A program made the translations under genes and the position numbers. From Chinchilla lanigera (Eukaryota > Chordata > Mammalia > Rodentia > Chinchillidae), in the NCBI RefSeq assembly GCF_000276665.1, contig NW_004955477.1:612381-676380 (forward strand): a stretch of 64,000 nucleotides of DNA, written 5' to 3'. A model generated the notes under the pieces. That model did not search any database. It was given only the letters and a program-made list of their open reading frames with translations, and had not been told where the DNA came from. This document shows positions 1-13,625 of the stretch, one piece after another; position 1 is the stretch's first letter, and each line of letters starts with the position of its first letter.

Positions 1-334
1 AGCCCTGGTCCGCATTCTGCTTCTGCCATTTACTGCCTCTAAGACTTTGGGGCAGCAACCTTGTCATTGTGCGTGGAGGTAACCACACCTGCTTACCAGA
101 CGGATGGCTAGGTCAGCTCTGACTTGAGGAGGGGACCTGAGTAGCCCTCTCCAGGAGGAACTGACATTTAAGAACTGATGCTGTCATGGTGGCAGTAAGA
201 ATTTTGACTCACACTTTGGAGTCAAAAGAGCCATTCCCTAGTTCTTAGATTCCAGAAGGTGCCCAAGTCATCTGCATTGAGTTACATTTAATATATCAAA
301 TATTATTCAAATAAGCTAAGTAAATTCATAACCC

Positions 335-490
335 TAAATCCTTTTTATTGTGGCAAAGTATATATTACATACAATTTGCCATTTTAATCATATATATAAT
401 CATATATGTATAGTTCGGTGGATTAAGCATATTCCTATTGTTTTGCATCCTTCTCCAGAACTTTTTCATCATCCCAAACTGAACTATGAG
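335..490 (-). mobile_element. L1 3'-end fragment
   Basis: The segment from TTTTTATTGTGGCAAAG to the CCCAAACTGAAC block resembles the 3' region of an old mammalian L1, read in reverse. It is short and diverged and carries no usable frame. Confidence 0.5.
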
Positions 491-693
491 GCTGAGTTAT
501 GCCTGTTTCACTGGCATAATGCCTTCAGATTTCATCCATGTTAAACACCGAAGTGTGTGTTTTGTGGCTAAAATTTGAACTGCTGGGGCTAATAGAGTTG
601 TGGGTTTTATTTAGCAGGAACGGTAACAAGCAGATGACAGGATGCAGGAAGTGAGAAAATCTTGCCAAGAGCTTCTCTAAAATTATAGGCTGC

Positions 694-784
694 GGGCTGG
701 GGGTGTAGTTCAGTGGCATGGTGCCTGCCTGGCAAGTGTGAAGTCCTGAGTTCAATTCCCTGTACTTTAAAAAAAAAAAAAAAA
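694..784 (+). mobile_element. ID SINE (tRNA-derived)
   Basis: This tRNA-derived ID element starts GGGCTGGGGGTGTAGTTCAG (box A region), contains the box B-like GAGTTCAATTCC and ends in an A tail of about 15 bases. It is one of many copies here and sits in a BTBD16 intron. Confidence 0.85.
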
Positions 785-1014
785 TGATAGGCTGTACCCT
801 TAGAGAAATGTTGGCCTCAGGCACTGTGTTTCTGGAGGTCTGTGGGGCGCAGACCCAAACTGGCTGCATCCGGGAACTGTGAATTATCTTCCCGAAAGGA
901 GTTATACCCTGAGGGTTTCTCAGTGAACTTTAGGAGTCAGGGACGTTTGTGCCTGAAAAGCAAAAGCTAAACTGAATGAGGGCTTCACATAAACAGAGTA
1001 GCAATGGCACTGAC

Positions 1015-1145
1015 TTCTCCCATCCTCCCAAAAAGGTCCATGCGGTTATTGTCCCAACCTGACAGAGAAGGACAGTGAAGCCCAGAGAGGCCGAGTCACG
1101 TGCCTGATGGGCAACTGGACCAGGACCAGCTCTTGGTGTGTCTTA
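1015..1145 (-). mobile_element. MIR SINE fragment
   Basis: Read in reverse, the stretch around GACAGAGAAGGACAGTGAAG, CCCAGAGAGGC and CACGTGCC matches the MIR core (cancer-wide 'cagagaggttaagt' type pattern). It is ancient and diverged. Confidence 0.5.
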
Positions 1146-1329
1146 CTCCAGCTTGGCTGGGCAGTGAGCTGACTCTTGACTGCTTTAGATCAAGAACAGT
1201 GGCCATCCTTGCCACTTTCCCAGGGGGTCACGGAGTCTAAATACCTGTTTCAACAAAGCTCTTCCCAAATCCTCTGAACAGAGAGGTCCTTCAGAGCTGA
1301 GTGCTGCTCGAAGGGAGGATCAGGGCCTA

Positions 1330-1650
1330 GGCTCTTCTACTCTTGCAGCTGCCCTTCCACTCCAAGCAGAGCAGCAGAACTGGTGCTGTGTGGCTTCTGG
1401 GTTGGAGGGGAAACATCATCCTCTTCCTGCTCTGGCAGCATCTGATTGTATTTAAGCTACGTCTCCAGCTGGTGCTCATACTCAGGAGTGTCTCTGGGCT
1501 AGGGAAGCCCTTACCACAGGGCTGGCTCATTCTGCAGAGCCCTCAGCGAGGCTGGGGTGGGCTGTGTCAGCTTGGTCCTTTCCTCCCTCCTTGACACCTG
1601 CCACCAGCCATAACGCCTCCTCAGATTTCCTATTAAATGATGAAAGAGGC
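1330..1650 (-). pseudogene. Possible decayed coding segment, parent gene unknown
   Basis: On the minus strand one reading frame stays coding-like over about 100 codons with only three or four stops. It contains KLTQPTPASLRALQNEPALW near 1510-1570 and LKYNQMLPEQEEDDVSPP near 1395-1450. The composition looks like a real soluble protein rather than translated repeat. I do not recognise the parent, see no poly-A tail, and cannot rule out chance. If real, it would be a processed pseudogene lying antisense in a BTBD16 intron. Confidence 0.2.
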
Positions 1651-2320
1651 AGAGAAGGAGGTGGCATCCAGTAGGTAGGAAGAGCACAGCAAGAGTTATT
1701 GGTGCCACTAAGGCATCTGTATTGTTAGAGTACTTGCACCGCTCACACTTGCCCCAACTCCCCCTGCCCACAGTGATGGAGGACTGGTTCCAAGATCAAT
1801 AGCCCCTCACGCCTGTAAGTATGACCCTTCCTCTCTGTAGGCCTCATCAGTCACCTCCAGAGACAGGCACATAGTAGGTTTTGAGAAATAGTCCATCCAG
1901 TGGAATCAGAATGCATTCATCTCTATGCCTGTCTCCTCCCTCACAACTCCACAGCACCTGACCCAGCACCTGGGACCCCTGGTGTGAAGAGGTGGAAGAA
2001 TCCCAGGGATCCCAAGAGCTCCCAGAAACTAATGGTCCTGGGTGAATTAGCTGTCATCCGCAACAGAGGCAGGACGCGGGGGCAGCACACATCGGGTCCA
2101 GCTGGGACAGGGAGTGATTTGGACTCTCAATCATGGAAAAATAATCTGAAAGTGCTCTTGGCTGGTCTTGCACAGGATCTGCCTCCAGGGAATGACTTTG
2201 TATTTCCAGAGGGACCTGGAAAGAATATTCCCCATTATCCCTATTTGTGAAAATGACCATCTTATGAAGCAAAGTATTTCCAAACAAGGAGGCCAGATGT
2301 GTGTCTGTATATGCCTGGCC

Positions 2321-2408
2321 TTTTTTTTTTTTTTGGTACTGGGAATCGAACTCAGGACCTTGCGCTTGCCAGCCAGGTGCTTATGCCACTGAGCTATATC
2401 CCCAGCCC
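2321..2408 (-). mobile_element. ID SINE
   Basis: A minus-strand ID copy begins on the plus strand with 14 T residues, then GGTACTGGGAATCGAACTCA and ends CCCCAGCCC. Both promoter boxes are recognisable. An open frame through it is a shadow. Confidence 0.9.
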
Positions 2409-3035
2409 AATGCCTGTCCTTTTAAGGACAAGGCAGTCTTCTCCAATCAGCCCTGACCAGCCCATGTGGAAATGGTATGGGGATTAGCATTGATACTAAC
2501 TGTAGCATCATTGAGCGTGAAGCCAGCCAGGAAACTAGCTACCTACCCCTCTGTGTTTCTCTTCCTTAAAGTACTATGAAAAAAACTTTGCAGAACCTAA
2601 CTTGGTCACTTACTGCAAGGGCAGCACTTGTGAAGGAGGAGCCAGACATCCAGGGTTTACATTCTGACTGATTCAGTGATTCCTGGCATGTGTGCCCCAC
2701 AAGAAGTTTGTGAGGAAATGTGGATTGAAATCCTTGGTAAATACCATGTGCTCCCATCGGGTATACTATCCATATTTGTTCAGCACCTGCTGTGTGCCCA
2801 GTGGTAGATGTGAAGGGGAATATAACAACTCATCTCACTACAGTCTTTGGGAAAACTTTGACTTTGCAAATGTCATCTAAGTTGCCACACACTCCCCAGA
2901 GATAAACAAGCATCATTTACTCCTGATGTGATACCAGTAGTCTCTATGACATGGCTTTGAGTGGCCCTGGATCATTACAGAAAGGAGTTTTCTGAAGGTC
3001 TTCTTTTTTTTTTTTTTTTTTGTGCCTCTGTTAAG

Positions 3036-3127
3036 CTTTTCCAAGGAAAGTTGCTTTCTGGACCGGGATATAGGATATGGCTGGATTTCACTCTTCCTTT
3101 CCTTACGACTGCACAGCATCACCAGTG
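3036..3127 (+). CDS. BTBD16: BTBD16 internal coding exon (first in window)
   Basis: This exon begins the visible part of BTBD16, a BTB/POZ-domain protein of about 506 residues in human whose function is poorly known. A long T tract and a TTAAG acceptor precede it, and the donor is GTG|GTAAGT. It starts with the last base of a split codon and then reads FSKESCFLDRDIGYGW, matching the remembered human stretch around CCFLDRDIG. It ends after one base of a split codon, which fits the two-base start of the next exon. Upstream BTB-domain exons lie outside the window. A second acceptor at 3045 (CCAAG) would shorten the exon by ten bases and is less likely. The identity is supported by all six exons together; the exact 5' edge is inferred. 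Confidence 0.82.
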
Positions 3128-4999
<1,872 letters not shown>

Positions 5000-5428
5000 T
5001 GAAAAGAAAAAGCTATCAAATCCATTGCCTCTCTGACTTTGCTTTTTCTGGAGATTGGGCTCACGTGTGACACCTTTGGGCCTTTCTGAGGTCGGGACCT
5101 ATCTGGATCCTCCTTCAGGGGAAGCAGGGAAATCTGAACCTGAGGAGAGGAGGGAAGAGGCCCAGCCTCATAATCCAGATGTTAGAACATCTGCCGTGCT
5201 GGTCTGGAGAGTTGGATTGGGTGGAAGAGCGCCCTTCACGCCCCCACCCAACTGAGTCCTTACCAGACACAAGGTAACATGTATTTAGGATTGAAAAAAT
5301 TTGAAATGCAGAGAAATAGAGAAAATACTCTCAGACCCACCACTCAGAGATATAACCACTGTTAACATCTCATGGTGTATATTAACTTTTAATTTTTAGA
5401 AAATATATAAAATCTCAAATTCACTTCA

Positions 5429-5671
5429 TAAGACCATTTTTTTGTTTGTTTGTTTTTGTTTTTTTCCGGTACTGGGAATTGAACTCACAACCTTACACTT
5501 GCCAGGCAGGCGCTGTGCCGCTGAGCTAAATCCCCAGCCCCAGTAGTAATGAATACATTCTTTGTTTGTTTGTTTGTTTGTTTTCTGGTTCTGGGAACCA
5601 AACTCACGACCTTGTGCTTGCCAGGCAGGTGCTGTGCCGCTGAGCTAAATCCCCAGCTTAAGACCATTTTT
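5429..5671 (-). mobile_element. Tandem pair of ID SINEs sharing one target duplication
   Basis: Two minus-strand ID copies (about 5442-5541 and 5563-5657) stand head to tail. The 13-base string TAAGACCATTTTT occurs immediately before the first (5429-5441) and after the second (5659-5671). One flanking repeat around both copies suggests a single dimeric insertion, or one ID landing in the tail of the other. Confidence 0.85.
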
Positions 5672-5774
5672 AATGGCTGCAAATTCTTCCACCAAGAGGA
5701 TGTGATGTAGCCAATTCTACTTTGTCATTTGAAAAATGTGGTAAATTATTAAATTTTTAAAAACTTATTATACT

Positions 5775-5909
5775 AGCCAGGCAAGATAGTGCATGCCTGT
5801 AATCCCAGCTCTTGGGAGGCTGAGGCAGGAAGATCATTGGGAGTTTGAGGCCAGCCTGGGCTACAAAGTGCACCACTGTCTCAAAAAAAAAAAAAAAAAA
5901 AAAAAAAAG
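5775..5909 (+). mobile_element. B1-like SINE
   Basis: This 7SL-derived SINE has the box A/B region GTGCATGCCTGTAATCCCAG, the GGCTGAGGCAGGA core, GAGGCCAGCCTGGGCTACAA and a pure A tail of more than 20 bases. Confidence 0.9.
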
Positions 5910-5939
5910 ACAAAAAAAACCTTGTTACAGTAAAAGACA

Positions 5940-6355
5940 CATTGCCAACAATGGTGGGATAGGTGTGTTCAAAGCTAGAGGGAGTACTCTTAGAGGGGTT
6001 AATGACAATGTGTCTTTAACCATAATAAATTTTAAAATTTAAATATTCGTTATATTTTATGATCACACTATCTTGATCAAATGTTTATAACAATTTTGCC
6101 AAATAAAAACATTATGATGTGTTTCCATTTACCTTATTCACTGGATCTGGTGCAATACAGCTTCTGGCTTCTCAAGACATCAAAGCCATCATAACTGCAC
6201 AACTAAAAAACTAATGACGGTGCTTCAGAAAGTAGCAATAGTGATGGGATAATTGTGTTCAAAGTGGGAGAAACTCTTTTAAAGCGGATTAATGGCAATG
6301 TGTCTTTTACTAAATTTATAAAATTTTAAACACTTACTATATTTTTTATCACACT
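5940..6355. repeat. Diverged direct duplication
   Basis: The block near 5945-6070 (GGTGGGATAGGTGTGTTCAAAG onwards, shown in part) recurs in diverged form near 6235-6355. Shared strings include GTGTTCAAAG, ACTCTT, TTAATG and CAATGTGTCTTT. The copies lie in the same orientation about 290 bases apart. The family is not identified. Confidence 0.6.
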
Positions 6356-6359
6356 CACA

Positions 6360-7214
6360 TGATGCTTCTAATTGCTTACTTCTAAAATTGACATTGGGGG
6401 AACATATTTTCACATGATTGTTTATTTACTATACTTGGAGTCATTTTGTTATAGAAGATGCTTAGCAGAGGAAATGCTGGCACTAAGAAGAACGTGTATT
6501 TCTGTTCTTGGTGCATACTAACAAATGTGGGGACCAAATTATTCTTTCCCTAGAAATAAATGAGCATGTCTCACTTTGTACATCCTTAGCCAAGTAGAGC
6601 ATTTTAAGTTCAAATCACTTTTGTTAATTGAGAAAGGAACCACGGCATTTGATTTTTATCACATATTGTCTTTATTATAGTAAAGATGAGTATTTTCCCA
6701 GGCAGCCTGTCCCCCTTTATGAATTGTCTATACCAGCTGTCATACTTAAGCGTTTCCAATCATGCATTTTTAGAGATGAAACAAGACAGTGTTTGAGTTC
6801 TGAAGAAGCATGAGTCACTAGTTAAAATTAAGCAAGCCCAACAAATGCCTATTGTCATGTGCAAACCATTGGTCCAAGCTCAGCGCTTCCTGCACATTAG
6901 GCAATGCATGCATGGAACAGTGCTCCTCTGGGACGTAACTCAGAACTATGCTCTAACGGAGCAGCAGAAGGGACAGCCTTTGTGGCTGATAGCTCAGGCA
7001 GTCCTCCAACTCTCTCTTCTGGCCTTCTGACCCTGCCCACCTCCTTCCTTTTGCCCCTGCTACCAATGCCATCCTCCCAACATCCACTCCCTGCAGTCCC
7101 TGCCTTCACCATGAAGCCTGCCATGTGCAGCCTTGCTTGTTCTTGGCTTTATGACCACCGTCCTCTGTCTCATGATTGGGTTACTGATGAACATACTGTA
7201 TTTCCCTAGTGAGA
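6360..7214. other. BTBD16 intron, nothing recognised
   Basis: I see no exon, RNA gene or named repeat in this stretch. Overlapping short frames on both strands around 6900-7200 are not conserved in any way I recognise. Confidence 0.4.
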
Positions 7215-7330
7215 CTTTTTGAGTATCTTTCTTTCTCTCCTTTCTACGTGTTCTGGAAGCATTAAGCACAATACCTGGTACATAGTAGGTTTTCAATAAA
7301 TGCTTGTTGATCAGCTAAACAACTGAAGGT
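7215..7330 (+). mobile_element. L2 or MIR 3'-end fragment
   Basis: The run CCTGGTACATAGTAGG followed by TTTTCAATAAATGCTTGTTGA is typical of the 3' end shared by ancient L2 and MIR elements in plus orientation. It lies about 130 bases upstream of a BTBD16 exon. Confidence 0.6.
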
Positions 7331-7459
7331 AGGGTCTGGAGAAAGAACTGTCCTCTCAGTACTGTGGGGGTGGGGACTCGAGCGGACACTGGGAGATGAC
7401 AAGAAGGGCTCCCTTCTATGCCTTGGGTTATTGGTAAGCTGTGTGCATTTCCCTTTTAG

Positions 7460-7597
<138 letters not shown>

Positions 7598-8639
7598 TAA
7601 GAATGCTTATAGGGCAACCCAGGATCACTCTTCACTTGTGAAAGTCAAGCAACATCTAATGTATGTGCCCCAAATTTTCCCATCAATTATTCTAGTTTTC
7701 CCATGGTGAAGCAGTTTTCCTGGGACTCAAGACTTTCCCTTCTAAGGCCAAGAAAGGCCTGGGAAAACTATGATGGGTTAATCACCTTATTCCCCGCAAA
7801 TATTGACAGCTGCCAACTGGTTCACCAAGCCTGCATTCCATGTGCATGGTGAAAGTTTCAGGGTGAGCTCATTCTGGGCAGCTATTCTGATGGATCCTAG
7901 ACTCAGACAGCAGTGGGTCATGGAGCTCCAGTACAAGGCATCTCGGCCTTCAGTCCCAGGGGAGCGTCTGACTTTGGTGGCTGTGCTGTGTCAGATTCCT
8001 ATGACGGCCACAGTTCTCCAAGAGATTGCTACTCTCCTTTGACTTCTTTAAACGCACCCAACACAAAACTGATCTTAAAAGAATTTGTGTTTTGGGAACT
8101 CAGGGCCCTGCATATATCATTCAAGAGATTGTGTGGGTCAGCCCTCTAGCTTCAGAAACCCACCTAAGTAGGTAGACTGATACATTGCAGGATCAAGGTT
8201 TATTGCAAGGTGCAACAGAGATGCTGAATTCATGGCAGTCAGGAAGCAGAGTATGGGTACAGTGCCAGAGAGGAACAGGCAAGGGACCATATATACTACC
8301 CAGTCCTGTCCCTATGACTCACCCAGACACCCACGGGCATGCTTTTGCTAATCTGCTAGGCCAGTGATAAAGAGCCTTCTAAAGACTGAGTGCCCAAACT
8401 GCAATCAGAAGCCCACTTATTTATCACGAAGGGCCCCCACTGCAATTGGACTTGAATACTGAGGTTTAAGGTTAGAAAAAACAACACCTACATTAACATC
8501 TGTTATCTTAAAAGAAAAACACAATAACAGAGCTTTTCATTGAAAGGTAAGGTTTGCTTTTCCTTATACCTTTAGTTTTTTGTCCAGTAGATTGAAGTGT
8601 AGGGCAACATCTGTAAACACAGACACACACACACATAAT

Positions 8640-10570
8640 TAATGTGATCTTTGCCATTGTGTCCATGCTGATAATTTGTCAAACCTTGGCTCATGCTTTG
8701 CTAGTTTGAGAGCAACACATGCAGCACTCAGGTCACCTGTTAGTCTGTTTCTTGTACCAGATCTGATATAATTCAAAGCTGAAAACAGCCACTCACAAGC
8801 CCAAGATGATTCAAACAAAGTAAGAAAAGCAATCCCAAGTGCTTTCATTGACTTTATGTGGCAGAGACTTCCACACTTGAAGGATTTCATTTTCAGAACT
8901 ACAGACTGCTGGCCTTTGTCCTCCCTTCACACTCTATCTTCTCTGTCTTCTCAAGTGTTGCACACAGGGCATAGAATTTATTTTTCCAGATAGAACTTTC
9001 TTGAAATTCCAATAGCTTTATTTCCAGATTTCCAAAATCTAACCAGTATAATAAGGAAAGATCTAGCTCTTCAAATTTGGCTTTATCTGGAGAAGTAAGA
9101 AAACTCAGGGTTGTCTCCATCTGATAGAACTATAAAAATTGGTTACTAAAACTCTCCTTTGCAGTTGATTCAGTGCTAGAAAATTCCTTGTAGATTTCCC
9201 TGACGGCTTGTAGGTTGTCTGCAAATGTTGCAGAATTTTCTAAATGCACTTTTACATTTGGAAAATATTTCAGCTATCTACTTTCAAGGTCTCTTTCAAA
9301 AACCTGCAGTTTTCTCTCAAATGTTTTGATATCACAAAACATGCTTCCTGCTGTTTTCCCTACACCTTGCAGTGTTTTTGTTCAGTATGTCAAGGTGTGG
9401 TATAAAATCTGTAAAAAAAACAAAAATAAAACAAACAGAAAAAAAAATGTGAGTTTTTTTAAGCCAGCCTATAGCAGTAAACTGTGGATATTCCTTCCCT
9501 TGTTCATTCATAACCAGCCTAATTTCATCCAAGGCTGAAAATCTCTCAGGGACTCATCTTCTGCTCAGCCATTGGACATTATTGTACATAAGTAAGGCAT
9601 CATACTGTGTCTGAACCTCATCTAACAGTGCTCGAAACTTTTGAAAATTACGGTCACGAGCCATGATGTAATTCACCGTTTTTGTTATATCTTTGAAGAT
9701 ATTGTCTAATTTTTTGCTACTTTCCTTGGCACAAAGAGCTTCTTGATGTATAATACAATGAAACTGAATAACTGGATGTTTTGCTTCTTTAACAAAGAAC
9801 AGTATGAAGCCAGAGGTTGCCCCACCATGCAAGGTGCCCCATCACTAGTAACACAAACCACATTTTCTGGTCTTACGTCTTGTGATAAAAAAAGTCTCCA
9901 TCATAGTACTGTGGATATCGATCCCTTTGTTCTTCCAGGTAGACACCAGTTTCACCAGCTCTTCCCTCATGATGTCACCAACAGCATAGCGCTAAATTAC
10001 TGCTAGCTTTGCATGACCATTTATATCTGTGCTTTCATCAAAGCACACAGAGTAACTGGCTGCCTTTTGTAAGTCAGTGGTGAGCTGCTGACTAATATCA
10101 CCTGCCATGTGCAGGACTCGATCTTTAACAGTGTTTCTGTGAAGCAGCATCTCAAAGATGCACTGCATAATTTTGTACTTATTTGAGAAATCATGAAAAA
10201 AGGGAATCACTCCCAGACAACATGGTCATTTTGATAAAATCCCCATCAGAGAGAGGCTTACTGTGTCTTGCTGTGCACAGTGAAATCTGAAAGCTGTCAG
10301 CTGTCAGATGATCTGTTCTAGAGAGACAGTTGCAAAAACTAAGATACTGGGAATGACATTTCCTCAATTTCCCTTTAGACTCTTCCTTTTTAATTTCACT
10401 AAACTTGGCAACACTTCTGTACTTGGTGTCAAAGTGCCATCTGTCACTTGATGTGCAACACGTGACACTTTCACTACATAAAGTCCATAACACTTTCCCA
10501 TTCCATTCAATCACTCCAAATGACTCTGTCCAGGCCTCTTGGAATGATCTTCCACTATCGCTTTTCAATT
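8640..10570 (-). pseudogene. Decayed hAT transposase (BED finger, DUF4371-like, dimerisation region)
   Basis: Minus-strand frame fragments, in order, make most of one hAT transposase similar to the transposase-derived part of GTF2IRD2 and to ZBED5-type proteins. A BED-like finger lies near 10380-10560 (TLCSES then HFDTKY); the expected first cysteine is tryptophan and the last histidine tyrosine, so it looks broken. FDESTDINGHAKLAV is near 10000-10045 and FHCIIHQEALCAK near 9725-9765. The C-terminal dimerisation motif (CEWLFS followed by NRLTGDL) is near 8740-8800. At least six frame breaks and several stops separate the pieces, so no functional protein can be made. There is no sign of introns or poly-A, as expected for a DNA transposon gene. 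GTF2IRD2 retrocopy is a less likely alternative given the transposon ends. Confidence 0.85.
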
Positions 10571-10619
10571 TTGTTTTTCTTGTGGTAGTAATGTGTTGGT
10601 GTTCAAGACTTGGAGTCTA

Positions 10620-10621
<2 letters not shown>

Positions 10622-10660
<39 letters not shown>
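10622..10660. repeat. (CA)n microsatellite
   Basis: About 18 uninterrupted CA units lie inside the 5' part of the hAT element. It is probably length-variable. Confidence 0.97.
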
Positions 10661-10661
<1 letters not shown>

Positions 10662-10912
10662 GTGTCCAATGCAAATCTATCCCTATACCAAAAATAGCTA
10701 ACACTATTAGTTAATACTAAAGAATTGGATAGTCCCTGAATCAACAATCCCTGGCAGTGATTCTCAGCTGGACTTCCTCTTCGCTTTGCTGACCACCAGT
10801 GCAAGGGCGCAGTGTCCCACTGACCACCAGCTTTTGGCCTGCTCTGGAAAAGGCTTCTGAATCATTTCCTACCTTGTGGGTGATTCTGCTAAAATCGCAG
10901 CCAGTCCAAGCA

Positions 10913-10952
10913 AATATATACATATATATACATATATACATATGTATATATT
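10913..10952. repeat. TATACA-type simple repeat
   Basis: Alternating TATATACATA units form a short AT-rich tract inside the hAT element. It was probably expanded after insertion. Confidence 0.85.
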
Positions 10953-11659
10953 TCTAGTTTCCATAAATTTTTTACAAACAACTAAATATGATGCTACAGA
11001 TTCAAATATGCCAGGGGGACAGCACGACATTAAAAGAATCTCAGTCTCTTGATTAGAACATGTCTTTGCTAAATCTTAGATTTAAAATTTCATTTTTTCA
11101 TAAGAATACTCAAAGCTAAAACCTTGTGTTAATAAAAAATAAATGTATTAAAACTCACAGCCAGTACAAGCAAAGATATATCTATGTCTTTGGCAGCAGA
11201 CTGACCGGTCACATGAAATCTGGGAGGAGTCCCAGCTAATAAGTCTCAGCCTATGACATCATCTCCTGGCAGTGATACTCCTTTCAAAGTATGCGCACGC
11301 AAGCAAGCTGTTATCAGATGCTCGGCTGCTGGGGAGACTTGGCTTGTGTGCAGGCAGAGAGGGCTCTACGTGCCCACTGCAGCATATGTGCCATAGGTTT
11401 GCCAGCACTGTGCTAGGTATTTCTTAATCTACTGAAGTTGACAAATCAGGATTAATGGTCACACCTGCCAAAAATTAAGGTCACTACAATTCGGCTTTTT
11501 CTATACTTCTTATGATAAAATTGTTATTGAGTCTTCTCTTTTAAATCAATTATCAAATGAGTCACCATCGCTATCAGTAGAATTTGTTTTCCTGTGTTAA
11601 TTTCCCTTTAAAAACTGAAGATCTGCCCCCTACACTTTGTTGCTTCTCTTCCAATGTAG

Positions 11660-11815
<156 letters not shown>

Positions 11816-11859
11816 TGACTGTTTGAATTAATAACAATTAATTCATAGTTTATAAGGAC

Positions 11860-11960
11860 AGTGCTGTAAGTGCTCTCTACACTTACACATATAATGTCAT
11901 TTAACTTTTACAACCACCTCTGGAAGTAGGCACTGGTAGCTGATGAAGATCTCAATATCG
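11860..11960 (-). mobile_element. MIR fragment
   Basis: The sequence GTGCTCTCTACACTTACACA, then TAATGTCATTTAACTTTTACA and GGAAGTAGGCACT, follows the reversed MIR 3' half. It lies in the intron just after a BTBD16 exon. Confidence 0.6.
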
Positions 11961-12199
11961 AGTGACGTGGTGCTCATAAGACCTCTATGCGTAAATGCTG
12001 GTTTAATTCATCTTCTGCCTTCACATCTCGGACCCAATTAATCTTCAGTTTGTATATGATGGTGACATTTTGTGGGTGGTCATTCTTCTATGGAGGTGAA
12101 GCATAGTTCCCACAAGTCGGAGAAGGGATGAGCCTATTTATAGTGGCACAGCAGGGAAGTGGATGGGACACTTGAGATGTCAGAAGGGTGGATAATTTC

Positions 12200-12475
12200 A
12201 GGGCAGCCAAAGAGTTGCAGTCAGACTGCCTGGCAGACTGCATGAGCACAGCAAGTTCTGTGAACATCCAACCTTTACAATGGAGACAGTAACAGGACCC
12301 ATTTCACTGGGCGATTGTGAGTATTAACATGTTTGTGCAAAGGACTTGGAACAGGCCTGACCCAGAACGCATTTTATGTGTTTGTTTTGTCTTTTGTTTG
12401 GCGCAGTGGATTAACCCCACAACCTGGTGTGTGCTTAGCGTGTGCTCTATCACTGACCCACACCCCAAGGCCAAC
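12200..12475. mobile_element. MIR fragment followed by degenerate ID
   Basis: From about 12200 to 12365 a plus-strand MIR-like stretch ends in GCAAAGGACTTGGAACAGG. From about 12393 to 12475 a heavily mutated minus-strand ID follows (GTGTGTGCTTAGCGTG and CTCTATCACTGA). Both are diverged. Confidence 0.45.
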
Positions 12476-12654
12476 ACTATTATGTGAGCTGATTACACTC
12501 TCACTGACAACTACGATGAAGGACTTTTGCATTCCTGTTAGGACTGCTTAGAAGCATCGCTTCTGCAAACTGTGATCTTCCTGAGAAACCATATTGTATT
12601 CACCTTTTTATGACCACTGCCATCCTCTGTACCTGAAACCTAAGGGAACTTTCA

Positions 12655-12700
12655 TGACTGACTGACTGAATGAATGAATGAATGGGTAAATGAATGCATG
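12655..12700. repeat. (GACT/GAAT)n simple repeat
   Basis: GACTGACTGACT runs into GAATGAATGAATGAATG in a short tetranucleotide tract within the BTBD16 intron. Confidence 0.9.
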
Positions 12701-13145
12701 AACAGATGATGAAATCTGAGTCTTAGTTCCAGCTTTGCCACCAGTTTCAAGGGGAACAAAAGAAGAATTAATATGTATTATGTACATGTACAAACTCCCC
12801 ACTATAAATGTAATCATTATGTACTGCTACTACCCTCTAATGCACCCTGGAATAAGTCACTTCTTTTCCTTGGGCCTCCATCCTTGGTTGTCTGTCACTG
12901 AAGGATTCCCCACAGAATGGATTTTACTAGATGAAAGAGATGAATTATGTAACAGGATTTATCAAAAGCCCCATAGAAACACTGTGTTGACTTTTTTGTT
13001 GTAGCAAAGAAATGAAAGTGAGGCTTGACTTGATGATGTTTTTCTGGGTTGGCCAAACCCCAATCCGTTGGCCAATGAGGTCTGTATGGTGAAGTTTCAC
13101 ATGCCAGTGGGCTCAGCAATGGCCCTCAGGAAATGATGGCATTAG

Positions 13146-13625
<480 letters not shown>

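Larger units (their letters stand above)
8362..11410 (-). mobile_element. Full-length hAT (Charlie-type) DNA transposon
   Basis: The left end starts CAGTGATAAAGAGCC at 8362. The right end, read on the minus strand, starts CAGTGCTGGCAAACCTATGG (11391-11410). CAGTG termini are typical of mammalian hAT-Charlie elements. Flanking octamers are TGCTAGGC (8354-8361) and TGCTAGGT (11411-11418), a 7/8 match to the 8-bp target duplication hAT transposases make. Inside, on the minus strand, are fragments of a BED-finger/hAT transposase (8640-10570). A CA microsatellite and a TATACA tract have expanded in the 5' part. The element lies antisense in a BTBD16 intron. The family assignment rests on ends plus protein; the exact subfamily is not determined. 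Confidence 0.88.

Noticed and set aside
10405..10701. Plus-strand frame with a histidine-threonine repeat
   Set aside because: It is the translation of the (CA)n microsatellite and the antisense of the hAT transposase.
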